A DNA stretch of 22,900 nucleotides from Acidiferrobacteraceae bacterium (GCA_002721105.1 PBJL01000006.1:1-22900), one strand, 5' to 3'; positions 7,643 through 15,763 are shown, counted from the first letter of the stretch. The notes: generated from the sequence alone by a model not told the origin. Translations and numbers: made by a program.

Positions 7643-8698
7643 TTAATTATTCATTTTAATTAAACAACGACCTGTAATTTCACCAACACGCATTTTTTGA
7701 ATTGCCGTATTAATTTCATTAAGTGAAAAACGGTCAGTGATAAGAGGCCGGAGTTGAATGCGATTCGCATCCAACAATTTTTGATAACGCGGTATATCTT
7801 GGTGAGGAATAGTTTCACCACCATGAGAGCCGCTTATTGTTTTTCCGAAGTGGAGTGGTAAAGAATAAATATTTATAAGGTTACCTTTTCGAGGAACACC
7901 CACAAGAACAACTCGCCCTTGAGGACCTGTCAAGTCATAGCCCATCTCAATAATAGCAGGTTGTCCTGTGTTATCAATGAAAGCATCAACGTTTTGTGTC
8001 TCTAAAATTTCTACAATTTTTTCCTTTACATCCGTTTTATTGGAGTTAATCGTGTGAGTTGCACCAAATATTTTAGCCAATTTAAGCCGGTCATCATGTA
8101 GGTCTACTGCGATAATAGGATAAGCTGAAAGTAAGTTAGCAGCCTGAACAATATTTAGCCCTACGCCACCGGCACCAAATACTACAACGGATTCCCCTAA
8201 TTTTATTTCAGCATTGTTTTCAACCACGCCAAAACCTGTGGTTACAGCACAACCAAAAAGTGAAGCAATTTCCATATTAATGGAAGCTGAAACTCGGGTC
8301 AGCCTATTTTCCGAAACAACTGCATACTCATTAAATGTTGCGATCAACCCTGCATTCAACGGTTTGCCATTCCACGTATAATGTGGTGGCATAGATTCTA
8401 TTCCCTGGCTCTTACGCCAATGAAGAACAACTTTATCTCCAGATTTTACATGCTTTACGCCTGCACCTACAGATTGAACAACACCAGACGCTTCGTGACC
8501 AAGTAAATGAGGAAGGTATTTATCCTCTCCTTTGACTCCATCAATTTCGCCAAGTTGAGAACCGCAAATTCCGCTACAATCAATTTTAACCAGAACCTGG
8601 CCCACCTCAATTTTTTGAGGAAGCTCCACCCGATCAATAACCAGGGGTTTATTTTGTTCAACAAGGATGGCCGCATTCATGCTTTTAGGGAATTGCAT
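7643..8698 (-). CDS. Zinc-dependent alcohol dehydrogenase (MDR family) lacking the structural zinc site
   Basis: Medium-chain dehydrogenase of 351 residues. Catalytic zinc ligands are visible: Cys45 (GICGSQ), His68 with Glu69 (GHEASG) and Cys150 (LFGCAVTTG). The NAD(H) loop FGAGGVG is at 174-180. The structural zinc lobe, with its four cysteines in classical alcohol dehydrogenases, is replaced by a cysteine-free stretch (HWRKSQGIESMPPHYTWNG) around 93-111. It probably interconverts a hydroxyl and a keto group on a sugar. It starts 6 bases after the stop of the methyltransferase gene and is followed by the SDR. An in-frame ATG six codons later is an alternative start. Lying near the radical SAM genes, it could reduce a radical SAM product, as AprD3 does for AprD4; this is an analogy only. 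Confidence 0.9.
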   Translation of the reverse strand: MQFPKSMNAAILVEQNKPLVIDRVELPQKIEVGQVLVKIDCSGICGSQLGEIDGVKGEDKYLPHLLGHEASGVVQSVGAGVKHVKSGDKVVLHWRKSQGIESMPPHYTWNGKPLNAGLIATFNEYAVVSENRLTRVSASINMEIASLFGCAVTTGFGVVENNAEIKLGESVVVFGAGGVGLNIVQAANLLSAYPIIAVDLHDDRLKLAKIFGATHTINSNKTDVKEKIVEILETQNVDAFIDNTGQPAIIEMGYDLTGPQGRVVLVGVPRKGNLINIYSLPLHFGKTISGSHGGETIPHQDIPRYQKLLDANRIQLRPLITDRFSLNEINTAIQKMRVGEITGRCLIKMNN

Positions 8699-8704
8699 TT
8701 TTGG

Positions 8705-9376
8705 TCACTCGAAATAGATAAAAGAATAGTCGCCGGTATATCCAGTCTGCTTGAACCACCATTCCCATTCTTTCGGAGTACAAAAAGCTTCACAAGTGAC
8801 CTGCCAGTAAAGAAGGTTGGCTTTCTCGGACTCGTTTCGATAAGACTCCACGCATAAATACTTATTGCCCTTACCAACACGCTCCATTTCTCGTAAAGAT
8901 TTATCTAGATCATAGTTAGGTAAATTGTGAAGTGTTGTAATCGAATAAGTAAGGTCGAAATAATCGTCGGGGAATGGTAATTGATTGGCATTGCCAGTTT
9001 GCAAATGGTCTTTGATCTCTTCCTTGCCGTTGGTGATCGCGTATTCGGATATATCTAGCCCTAAAATTTCAATACCTGGAACCAATAAAGATATTTCATA
9101 AAGCAAAAATCCTTTTCCACAACCTATATCCAGAACTTTGTCTCCTGCCTTAAGGTCATAATGTTCAATCATCGATTTTGCAACCGGCATCCAACGACCG
9201 GGTATATAACGATACCCGCCGTAGCAAATTCTGCGATCGCCGTCCCAATAATCGAACCCCCATTTTTTAGCTAATTCTGCGGCTTTTTCTTTTGGGTACT
9301 CGGGATCATTAACACGAGCGAGATAATCGCGCACGGTACTTTTATGCACTGATGAGAGAAAGTCTAAATATGCCAA
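8705..9376 (-). CDS. Class I SAM-dependent methyltransferase
   Basis: Protein of 223 residues. The SAM-binding loop VLDIGCGKGF is at 81-90, followed by the acidic strand end ILGLDIS (104-110), NQLPFPDDYFD (131-141) and TTLHNLPN (147-154). The N-terminal 60 residues include an aromatic, Gly-rich stretch (CYGGYRYIPGRW) that may contact the substrate. The start is a TTG at 9376, with AAAGG at good spacing; no ATG lies between there and residue 63. It begins 11 bases after the kinase gene and ends 6 bases before the dehydrogenase. O- or N-methylation of a sugar is plausible, but the acceptor cannot be told. It is unrelated to the two zinc-finger C-methyltransferases of this window. Confidence 0.85.
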   Translation of the reverse strand: MAYLDFLSSVHKSTVRDYLARVNDPEYPKEKAAELAKKWGFDYWDGDRRICYGGYRYIPGRWMPVAKSMIEHYDLKAGDKVLDIGCGKGFLLYEISLLVPGIEILGLDISEYAITNGKEEIKDHLQTGNANQLPFPDDYFDLTYSITTLHNLPNYDLDKSLREMERVGKGNKYLCVESYRNESEKANLLYWQVTCEAFCTPKEWEWWFKQTGYTGDYSFIYFE

Positions 9377-9387
9377 AATAAAACCTT

Positions 9388-10386
9388 TTATGAAAGGAAG
9401 AAGTGTTGTGTTTTATCAAACTGCAAGCGTCTGCTTTTTTCTGGGTCCGCGTTCGGATTAGCAAATTCGCGCCTTTTTGCGGCATCTGGCAAAAACTCAT
9501 TAAGCATAAGACAGCACCACTTTATCTTAAAAACAGGGAAAAGCAAGTTTGCTCGTTTAGTCAGTTCCGTCTTGTTTTCTGAATAATTCAATGCCTCTGA
9601 AATAAAGGAATCAAAATGTTCAAGTGAAACGGGGACGGCGGGTTGTAAAAAAAAGTCGGCTACCATTTTTGCGGGATCGTCCCAGCCTGCATACTCAAAG
9701 TCAATGAAACAAATACCACCCTTGTTCTTTAATAGTGCATTATGAAAACCAAAATCCGATGGAGAAATACAGCGGTCATCGGCACGAAGTTCTTCAAATA
9801 TCGAATGCTTCCCGGCAGAAATTTCTTCTTTTAGTTTTTTCCACGTATTTTCAACTTCACCAACAAATAAATGCACTTGCTGTTCTAATTCGGACTCCAC
9901 AGGCAAGCCCAGTAACCGATTCAAACGATTATCAATGATCAAAAAATGTTGCTTAATACTGAAACAACCCTCTGAAGCTACAGGAAGGGTTTCGTCTCGG
10001 TTTGGGTAGGTATTAAGGTCTCTAATAAAACGAGCCGCCGTCATGATATGCTGTCGGGTCAACTCTATAGATGCAAGTTTTCGTCCTTCAATAAATTCAT
10101 ATAAACCCATATTATTTGTATGATTACAAAAAATGGGTTTCGGAATACAATTCAGCCCAATATTTAATGCATAAGAAAGAAATGAATATTCTGCGGCGAG
10201 TCGATTTCGTTTGTCCGAGGGATGACGGTAATAAATTTTAACAAGAAATTTTCCAGCTTGGGTTTGAACGGAAACTACCTTATTATTGCCTCCTCCGTAT
10301 ATCGGACTAATCTCCATTTCACCCACTTCGATACCCGCATCATTAAACATATCCGAAATCAATGATGTCAGCTGTGATTTTTCCAT
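9388..10386 (-). CDS. APH-fold (aminoglycoside phosphotransferase-like) small-molecule kinase
   Basis: Protein of 332 residues with the fold of aminoglycoside and choline kinases. Lys50 (FLVKIYY) fits the ATP-binding lysine. The catalytic loop is SPSDFGFHNALL (208-219), with Asp211 and Asn216; the usual His of HxDxxxxN is Pro here. The metal-binding Asp229 follows in FIDFEYAGWDDP. It may phosphorylate a sugar or a small precursor. The start overlaps the end of the HAD phosphatase gene by 19 bases, so the two are translationally coupled. A kinase next to a phosphatase and a split transketolase suggests sugar-phosphate handling. Antibiotic resistance is unlikely in this context. Confidence 0.85.
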   Translation of the reverse strand: MEKSQLTSLISDMFNDAGIEVGEMEISPIYGGGNNKVVSVQTQAGKFLVKIYYRHPSDKRNRLAAEYSFLSYALNIGLNCIPKPIFCNHTNNMGLYEFIEGRKLASIELTRQHIMTAARFIRDLNTYPNRDETLPVASEGCFSIKQHFLIIDNRLNRLLGLPVESELEQQVHLFVGEVENTWKKLKEEISAGKHSIFEELRADDRCISPSDFGFHNALLKNKGGICFIDFEYAGWDDPAKMVADFFLQPAVPVSLEHFDSFISEALNYSENKTELTKRANLLFPVFKIKWCCLMLNEFLPDAAKRREFANPNADPEKSRRLQFDKTQHFFLS

Positions 10387-10988
10387 TTTAGCTCAAAATA
10401 ATTTTTGATTTCCTGCCAAGATTCAAACTTGGCATTTACCCCTGCTTCAGTATAGTTGTTTTCAGGATCAAACAAGATACGTTCTGTATTTTGAGGAAAT
10501 TTAGGCATCAATAATATTTCCGGCAGGTCATCAATGAAGAAATCACATTTCCACTCAGCAATGCGAGCCACCTTTTCTTTTTTGGTCACTTCAAAAAAAA
10601 CCTGATCCGGTTCAATCAGCGGTTTAGCACCCTCCATCAGGTAACTTCCAACCCATTCTTTAGCGGCAGCATGAAGATCATATTTGGGTCCCAAAAATGG
10701 GTGCTTGGTCTTGTGGCTCATAATAGTCAGAACAATTCCTTTATTGCGGGCAAACTTTAAAAATTCAATGACCCCAGGGTAGGCGACAGCAGAACACATC
10801 CTTGTGCCATAGACATAACCTTGCATTTCAGTCCAAGCATTCTCATTACCAGTCTTATGTAAATAATTGCGCACTGCAAGTTTGGAGTGGGATAGGTTGG
10901 CCGGAATAAGAGATTTCTCGATGGCTACCTTATAAAATAGTTCATCATAGCTGACGATCGTATTATCAAAATCTAATCCGATCCGCAC
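10368..10988 (-). CDS. HAD-superfamily phosphatase
   Basis: Protein of 206 residues with all HAD motifs: LDFDNT with nucleophile Asp6 and acid/base Asp8, the motif II serine at 91 (IMSHK), lysines 136-139 for motif III and FIDDLPE with Asp153/Asp154 for motif IV. It should be an active phosphatase. In a heptose pathway it could take the GmhB role, removing the 7-phosphate of heptose 1,7-bisphosphate, but it lacks the cysteine-rich zinc loop I would expect of GmhB and may act on something else. The start is a GTG one base after the stop of the transketolase C half. It overlaps the kinase gene by 19 bases. Confidence 0.85.
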   Translation of the reverse strand: MRIGLDFDNTIVSYDELFYKVAIEKSLIPANLSHSKLAVRNYLHKTGNENAWTEMQGYVYGTRMCSAVAYPGVIEFLKFARNKGIVLTIMSHKTKHPFLGPKYDLHAAAKEWVGSYLMEGAKPLIEPDQVFFEVTKKEKVARIAEWKCDFFIDDLPEILLMPKFPQNTERILFDPENNYTEAGVNAKFESWQEIKNYFELKWKNHS

Positions 10989-10989
10989 C

Positions 10990-11922
10990 TTAAGTTGACC
11001 TGGTTTGATAGGCTGCTAAAACCTGCTGAGCAATATTTTCTTTAGTTAAACCGTATTTTTTCCTAGCATAATTCTGAGAGCCTACCTCGTGCATAAATTC
11101 GTCATCTGCACCAAAGGTTATCAGCCCGCCTTTCATGGGAGCCTGTCTGGCAAGCCACTCAGCGATACTACCCCCTAACCCTCCAACTCTACTATGCTCT
11201 TCCGCAACAGCCACAACAGGATAGCGAGAAAACACATCATTTATTGTTTTTTCATCCAAGGGCTTTACTGTATGAAAGCTTTCAACTCGGGCCGAGACTC
11301 CCTGCGAAGAAAGGTTCTCAGCTGCCTTCATCACTATTGGCAATAGGATTCCAGTACTGATCAGGCATACGTCTGAGCCTTCCCTGACCGTGATAGACTC
11401 GCCTATCTCGAAATGATCATTTTTCTTAGCGGTAACCGCTTCACCTTTTTTTCCAATGCGAATATATACGGGGCCCTTTTGCTTTAAAGCTGCTCGCAAA
11501 CATTGACGAAGTTCTACCTCATCTGCCGGAGCTAGAACAGTCATGTTTGGCAACACTCTCATAATGGCCAAATCTTCACAGGAATGGTGTGTAGGCCCAA
11601 GCTCGGCATAGGTAAAACCCGATCCAGTACCGACAATGATGACGGGTACATTGTGATAACAAGCATCAACCCTGATCTGTTCGTAGCATCGAGTAGTCGT
11701 GAAGGGAGTGATGGTATATATAATAGGACGAAGCCCGGACAGTGCCATTCCCGCAGCCACACCCATCATATTCGCTTCAGCCACACCACAGTTGAAAAAA
11801 TTCTTACCACTTTGTTCCTTGAACTTATCAAATAATTTATTACCAATGTCCCCTGATAAAAGTACTATTCGAGAATCATCCATACTCAGTTTTGTAACTT
11901 CGTCAGCGAATGCGTTTCTCAT
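10990..11922 (-). CDS. Transketolase, C-terminal subunit
   Basis: Protein of 310 residues made of the pyrimidine-binding and C-terminal transketolase domains. Glu49 in CGVAEANMMG is the glutamate that activates thiamine diphosphate. The region YTITPFTTTRCYEQIRVD (69-86) and the GPTHHSCEDLA segment also match. It pairs with the N-terminal subunit just upstream, overlapping it by 4 bases (ATGA), to form a split ThDP enzyme that moves a two-carbon ketol unit between sugar phosphates. In the cluster it could make sedoheptulose 7-phosphate for the GmhA-like isomerase, or transfer two carbons to another sugar. Split transketolases also occur in primary metabolism and in archaea, so the sugar role rests on context. 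Confidence 0.93.
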   Translation of the reverse strand: MRNAFADEVTKLSMDDSRIVLLSGDIGNKLFDKFKEQSGKNFFNCGVAEANMMGVAAGMALSGLRPIIYTITPFTTTRCYEQIRVDACYHNVPVIIVGTGSGFTYAELGPTHHSCEDLAIMRVLPNMTVLAPADEVELRQCLRAALKQKGPVYIRIGKKGEAVTAKKNDHFEIGESITVREGSDVCLISTGILLPIVMKAAENLSSQGVSARVESFHTVKPLDEKTINDVFSRYPVVAVAEEHSRVGGLGGSIAEWLARQAPMKGGLITFGADDEFMHEVGSQNYARKKYGLTKENIAQQVLAAYQTRST

Positions 11923-12779
11923 TTAAAAAGTCCTAATTCTTTATGCGCGGAAGCAAGTTCTTCCTCCGAGGGGATTCTATAATGCCAGTTATTATCATCC
12001 TCCATGAATGAAACACCTTTGCCTTTTACCGTATGAGCAATCACCGCTATCGGTTTTCCCTCACTGTTTTTTTCTTTAGTCAAAACATCAATTAGCTGGC
12101 CCATATCGTGACCGTCAATTTCACATGCATCCCAGCCAAAGGCCCGCCATTTATCTACAAGTGGTGTTAAACCCAATATTTCTTCACTTTTTCCGGTAGC
12201 CTGCCATTTATTAAAGTCTATGACCACCATGAGGTTTCTTGTTTTCTGGGCTGCTGCCAACATAGCCGCTTCCCATACAGATCCCTCATTACACTCACCA
12301 TCACTAAGTAACGCCACGACATTATAACTTTGGTTTTGAATTCGAGCCGACAATGCCATCCCCAGTCCGATAGGTAAACCGTGCCCAAGTGAGCCTGTAG
12401 CCGCTTCAATGCCTGACAAGTGATCTGGAACGGGAGGGTGCTCAGCAAAAACACTTCCGTTTTCCCCATAGCTGTCAAGCATCGATTCTGGATAGAAACC
12501 TTTCTTTGCCAAAACCTGAAATAACGCTGCCGCCCCATGTCCTTTGCTCAATATAAAACGGTCTCGACCTGGATCTTTAGGATTTTCAGGATTTATCCTT
12601 AAAGTACGAAAATAAATTGCCACAAGAATATCAACGCAAGAAAGACATGAGCCTAGATGGGGAGTTTTTGTTTTATGGGAATTAGTAATGATGCAACCGC
12701 GAACCTCACTTGCAATTCGCCGCAATTCATCCAATTCTATTTGAGAAGCCTTAATAGGGTTGATTTTATCCGCTAGCAT
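11919..12779 (-). CDS. Transketolase, N-terminal (ThDP-binding) subunit
   Basis: Protein of 286 residues. The ThDP/Mg motif starts at SDGECNEG (159-166), in place of the usual GDG start, and ends about 25 residues later at VIDFN. His41 (PHLG), His81 (SKGHGA) and LGHGLPIGLGMA (131-142) are the family's cofactor and substrate contacts. It ends in the ATGA overlap with the C-terminal subunit. It begins 87 bases after the GmhA-like isomerase gene, so isomerase, both halves, phosphatase and kinase form one transcription block. Full-length transketolase has both halves in about 650 residues; the total here is 596 without an obvious missing domain. Confidence 0.93.
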   Translation of the reverse strand: MLADKINPIKASQIELDELRRIASEVRGCIITNSHKTKTPHLGSCLSCVDILVAIYFRTLRINPENPKDPGRDRFILSKGHGAAALFQVLAKKGFYPESMLDSYGENGSVFAEHPPVPDHLSGIEAATGSLGHGLPIGLGMALSARIQNQSYNVVALLSDGECNEGSVWEAAMLAAAQKTRNLMVVIDFNKWQATGKSEEILGLTPLVDKWRAFGWDACEIDGHDMGQLIDVLTKEKNSEGKPIAVIAHTVKGKGVSFMEDDNNWHYRIPSEEELASAHKELGLFK

Positions 12780-12866
12780 GGTGACCCAAAAATGTCTCTT
12801 ATATATTTATAAAATCTTTTGGCATATACATACGATAACGAGCTGGACAATCTTTATTATAAACTC

Positions 12867-13457
12867 TCAAAAAGCTATAGGTTTTGATTTTTTCTGAATA
12901 ATGGCATCACAGATACAGTGACATATAGATAGGTGAATGATTTCGACAGGACCATATGATAAAGAAGGAACATAAAAATTATAATCACCCATAGTTCTTA
13001 AAGGATTATCATTTTTAAACCCTGAAAATGTAACAACTTGGCATTTGGCAACTCTAGCAGCCTTAACGCCTCGTATAATGTTTTCCGAATTTCCAGAGCT
13101 GCTTATCGCAAATAAAATATCTCCGGGATCAGCAAACATTTCAATTGGCTTTTCAAAAACATGCTTATAACCATAATCATTGCTGACGCAAGTTAAAAGA
13201 GAGCTGTCATTAAAGGAGACTGCCCGGATCCCCGCGTTTTTCCAATAGTCGGTAGCCATATGGCTAGAGATAGCTGCACTCGCGCCATTCCCAATAAACA
13301 TAAGTTTTTGCCCGGCCAGACTTTGGTCTGTTACTATTTGAACCACTTTTTCTATGGTTTCATAAACATCAAACTTTTTACCTTTAACGTCTGAAACCTC
13401 AAATGACCGAAAGTTGTCTATTAACTCACCTAAATAAGACTTTGCAAATTCACGCAT
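12867..13457 (-). CDS. SIS-domain sugar-phosphate isomerase, GmhA-like
   Basis: Protein of 196 residues, the size of GmhA, which converts sedoheptulose 7-phosphate to glycero-manno-heptose 7-phosphate. The phosphate-binding loop FIGNGASAAISSHM is at 54-67, AISSSGNSENI at 118-128 and the C-terminal catalytic His region EIIHLSICH at 172-180. By comparison from memory with E. coli GmhA, its catalytic Glu65 falls on Asp70 here, so activity or substrate may differ. The ATG at 13457 is preferred over the in-frame TTG one codon earlier, with GAGGG at good spacing. It opens the block with the split transketolase, which can make its substrate. Confidence 0.88.
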   Translation of the reverse strand: MREFAKSYLGELIDNFRSFEVSDVKGKKFDVYETIEKVVQIVTDQSLAGQKLMFIGNGASAAISSHMATDYWKNAGIRAVSFNDSSLLTCVSNDYGYKHVFEKPIEMFADPGDILFAISSSGNSENIIRGVKAARVAKCQVVTFSGFKNDNPLRTMGDYNFYVPSLSYGPVEIIHLSICHCICDAIIQKKSKPIAF

Positions 13458-13560
13458 CAAATACCCTCAAAATAATAGCATCCCTTAGTTCCGACCCTAA
13501 AATATGCTTCTGTATGCTCTGGCGTATCAGAAACATTCTAATTAACTTACAGAAAGAACT

Positions 13561-13707
13561 TTAAAGAGAGACAACCAAACCCTTGGCTGGCAAATCGATG
13601 AAAGCTAACTCAAAAGGCACACCCGGAAACTCAACCTCAAGGAAAAGGTCTTTTGGGTTTATGGTGCATTTGTAGGAAACAATATCAAGCGAGTAATAAA
13701 AAGTCAA
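13561..13707 (-). CDS. 48-codon orphan ORF or gene remnant
   Basis: The 284-base gap between the dehydratase and isomerase genes holds an open frame from a TTG at 13707 to TAA at 13561-13563. The translation reads like a genuine protein end (for example INPKDLFLEVEFPGVPFE, then FIDLPAKGLVVSL). No ribosome binding site is clear, and an in-frame TAG lies just upstream at 13717-13719. It may be the tail of a decayed gene or a real small protein. The promoter candidate at 13679-13707 overlaps its start, so both readings cannot hold fully. I do not recognise the family. Confidence 0.3.
   Translation of the reverse strand: MTFYYSLDIVSYKCTINPKDLFLEVEFPGVPFELAFIDLPAKGLVVSL
13679..13707 (-). promoter_or_regulatory. 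Candidate promoter for the isomerase-transketolase block
   Basis: On the minus strand TTGACT (13702-13707) and TATTGT (13679-13684) are 17 bases apart. This is the best minus-strand match I see between the dehydratase and the isomerase. It would give a leader of roughly 215 bases before the ATG at 13457, containing the orphan ORF. Not tested beyond consensus matching. Confidence 0.4.
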
Positions 13708-13741
13708 AAAGCAAATCTAACTTTTAAGAAACAGTGGGTGG

Positions 13742-14728
13742 CTAGGTTTTATGAACATAATCAATAGGTTGCTGTTTTAAAATGTCAAAGTTTTTCTCTA
13801 TCCATTGAAGCACAGTCAAAATGCCTTCTTTCAAAGAAACCTGATCCTTCCAACCAAGAGTAGTTCTTGCTTTTGAGCTATCCAGCAGATAAGCAGAATC
13901 TTTTCCCATTAGTTCTTCAGTAACGGTGACATAGTCTTCAAAATGGACACCCATCACATCACATATCAGTTCGACAAGATTGCGAATCGTGATCGAATCG
14001 TTTGTAGCAATATGAAATATTTCCCCTGATGAAGCTTGCTTCATAATACGCAACGTAGCATCGGAAACATCTTGCATGTGAATGAAGGAGCGTTCCGACA
14101 CCCCACCTCCATGTAACTGGAGTTTTTTACCTAATTTAATAAAGAGAATAGTTCGCGGAATGATTCGATATAGTTGCTGACCCGGCCCGTAAACATTTGC
14201 GGCTCTAGTAAATACTACGGGGAATTGATATGAATTAAAGAAGGTATGGAGGCTCATATCTGCCGCTGCTCTGGAAACAGCATAAGGAGTGCTTGGATAA
14301 TAAGAGTTGTTTTCCTTAATGTATCCCTCACAACTTCCATAAACCTCTGGTGTTGAGATGTGAATATATTTCTTCAGAAAATCACAACGTCTAAGACGGT
14401 CGTGGAACATCACTGTGGATACCACATTAGTCTGAAACCAATGGTCAGGGTGGTCCCAGCTTTGAGCGACCATACTCTGAGCTGAGAAGTTCACGACATA
14501 TTCGGGCTTTTTAGAGTTTATCAGGGTCATGATCTTATCGAGGTCATGATTAAGATCTAGCTGATGAAACTCAATGTCATTTCCTAAATATTTATAGGGC
14601 AGAAAAATAGAGTTGGGTTCTTTTGACCTACTTACCCCGACAACCTCGAACCCGTCATCAATGGCATAAGGTAAAAAACTGGCACCCGAAAATGAGTTAC
14701 TTCCAATTACAACAATTTTCTCAGACAT
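13742..14728 (-). CDS. Extended-SDR NDP-sugar 4,6-dehydratase-like protein with unusual active site
   Basis: Protein of 328 residues in the NAD-dependent epimerase/dehydratase family. The cofactor loop is GSNSFSG (9-15), an odd form of GxxGxxG. HISTPEVYGS at 123-132 takes the place of the TDE (dTDP-glucose dehydratase) or TSE (GDP-mannose dehydratase) motif. YAVSR at 149-153 has Arg where the catalytic Lys of YxxxK is expected. RAANVYGPGQQLYRIIP (175-191) and SERSFIHMQDV are substrate-side motifs of the family. A keto-deoxy sugar product is plausible, but the altered triad makes the reaction uncertain. It lies 27 bases after the epimerase gene and precedes the orphan ORF. Confidence 0.85.
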   Translation of the reverse strand: MSEKIVVIGSNSFSGASFLPYAIDDGFEVVGVSRSKEPNSIFLPYKYLGNDIEFHQLDLNHDLDKIMTLINSKKPEYVVNFSAQSMVAQSWDHPDHWFQTNVVSTVMFHDRLRRCDFLKKYIHISTPEVYGSCEGYIKENNSYYPSTPYAVSRAAADMSLHTFFNSYQFPVVFTRAANVYGPGQQLYRIIPRTILFIKLGKKLQLHGGGVSERSFIHMQDVSDATLRIMKQASSGEIFHIATNDSITIRNLVELICDVMGVHFEDYVTVTEELMGKDSAYLLDSSKARTTLGWKDQVSLKEGILTVLQWIEKNFDILKQQPIDYVHKT

Positions 14729-14755
14729 AAGGTGCGAACTTAATAGAGTTAAAGA

Positions 14756-15709
14756 TCATTTGAAAAGTGTGGCTTGCATCCATTTTAGATTATGAAAGCG
14801 ATCTTCATTTTTCAGGGCGCCCTGATTATATATTTTACAGATTTCCATAATTGCACTTTCTACTGTTTTTTGGGGAACAAAACCCGTTGCCAGCAACTTA
14901 TCAGAATTAACGCGATAAGACCGAGGGTCATTCGATTCTGTTACCTTTATTTCAGTGGGGACATGCTTTGCCACCATATTAGCAATATCCAGAATCGACA
15001 TATTTTCGAATCCTGCATTATAGATACCCTGCATAGAGTCACCCTGATCAATCAAATGCAAGTAAACATTTGTAATATCATCAATGTGAATATTCGGGCG
15101 AGTTTGATTACCACCAAAAACAGTTATTACCCCATTAGCGAGTGCCTGTAAGGTCAGCATGTTTACGGAGACATCTAATCTCATGCGAGAGGAGTAGCCA
15201 CAAACGGTGGCCGGGCGAACAATCTGGACAACCATTTTATCTCCGTAGCTTAACAACGCTCGCTCGGCAACCATTTTAGTTTTGTTATATTCTGAAATCG
15301 GTTTCAGTTCTAGGTCCTCTGTAACCTGATCCTCCTTTTTTACCCCGTACACGCTACCCGAAGAAGCATAAATGAATTGTTTGACGCCGGTCCTTACAGC
15401 TTTATCTGCAAGTTGCATGGTCGCCAAAGCACCAACCTCCCAGGTAAGTTTAGGGTTCAAATCTCCACATGGATCATTTGCTATAGAAGCTAAATGAATG
15501 ATGGTGCCTACATTACGAATAGGAATATCGTTGGTGTTACGAATGTCAACCTGCAAGACATTTAAGTTTTTGTGCGGTTCTAAGTAGTTACCAAACCATA
15601 AAGTATCAACCACGGTAATCTTGTAACCACGGGCAATAAGTTTGGGGATAAGAACGGTGCCTTTATAGCCACATCCGCCCGTAACCAATATATGCTGAAA
15701 ATCACTCAC
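14756..15709 (-). CDS. NAD-dependent epimerase/dehydratase (extended SDR)
   Basis: Protein of 317 residues acting on an NDP-sugar. The NAD loop GGCGYKG is at 11-17, ASSGSVYG at 115-122 and YNKTK with Tyr141 and Lys145, so the catalytic triad is complete. RPATVCGYSSRMRLD (165-179) and RPNIHIDD (204-211) bind the sugar nucleotide side. The start is a GTG at 15709 with a stop three codons upstream; there is no ribosome binding site, so the start is not firm. It is the first gene of the minus-strand arm, 27 bases before the dehydratase gene. Epimerisation of a (keto-)heptose nucleotide is an inference from context. Confidence 0.9.
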   Translation of the reverse strand: MSDFQHILVTGGCGYKGTVLIPKLIARGYKITVVDTLWFGNYLEPHKNLNVLQVDIRNTNDIPIRNVGTIIHLASIANDPCGDLNPKLTWEVGALATMQLADKAVRTGVKQFIYASSGSVYGVKKEDQVTEDLELKPISEYNKTKMVAERALLSYGDKMVVQIVRPATVCGYSSRMRLDVSVNMLTLQALANGVITVFGGNQTRPNIHIDDITNVYLHLIDQGDSMQGIYNAGFENMSILDIANMVAKHVPTEIKVTESNDPRSYRVNSDKLLATGFVPQKTVESAIMEICKIYNQGALKNEDRFHNLKWMQATLFK

Positions 15710-15763
15710 AAATATTTAGTTGGTAACAAGTCTGAAAAGGAAGGTTTGAGTGCCAAGGTAGCC

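Noticed and set aside
14792..15151. Plus-strand ORF of 119 codons inside the epimerase gene
   Set aside because: Antisense to a gene with a complete SDR motif set; translation looks like a shadow frame.
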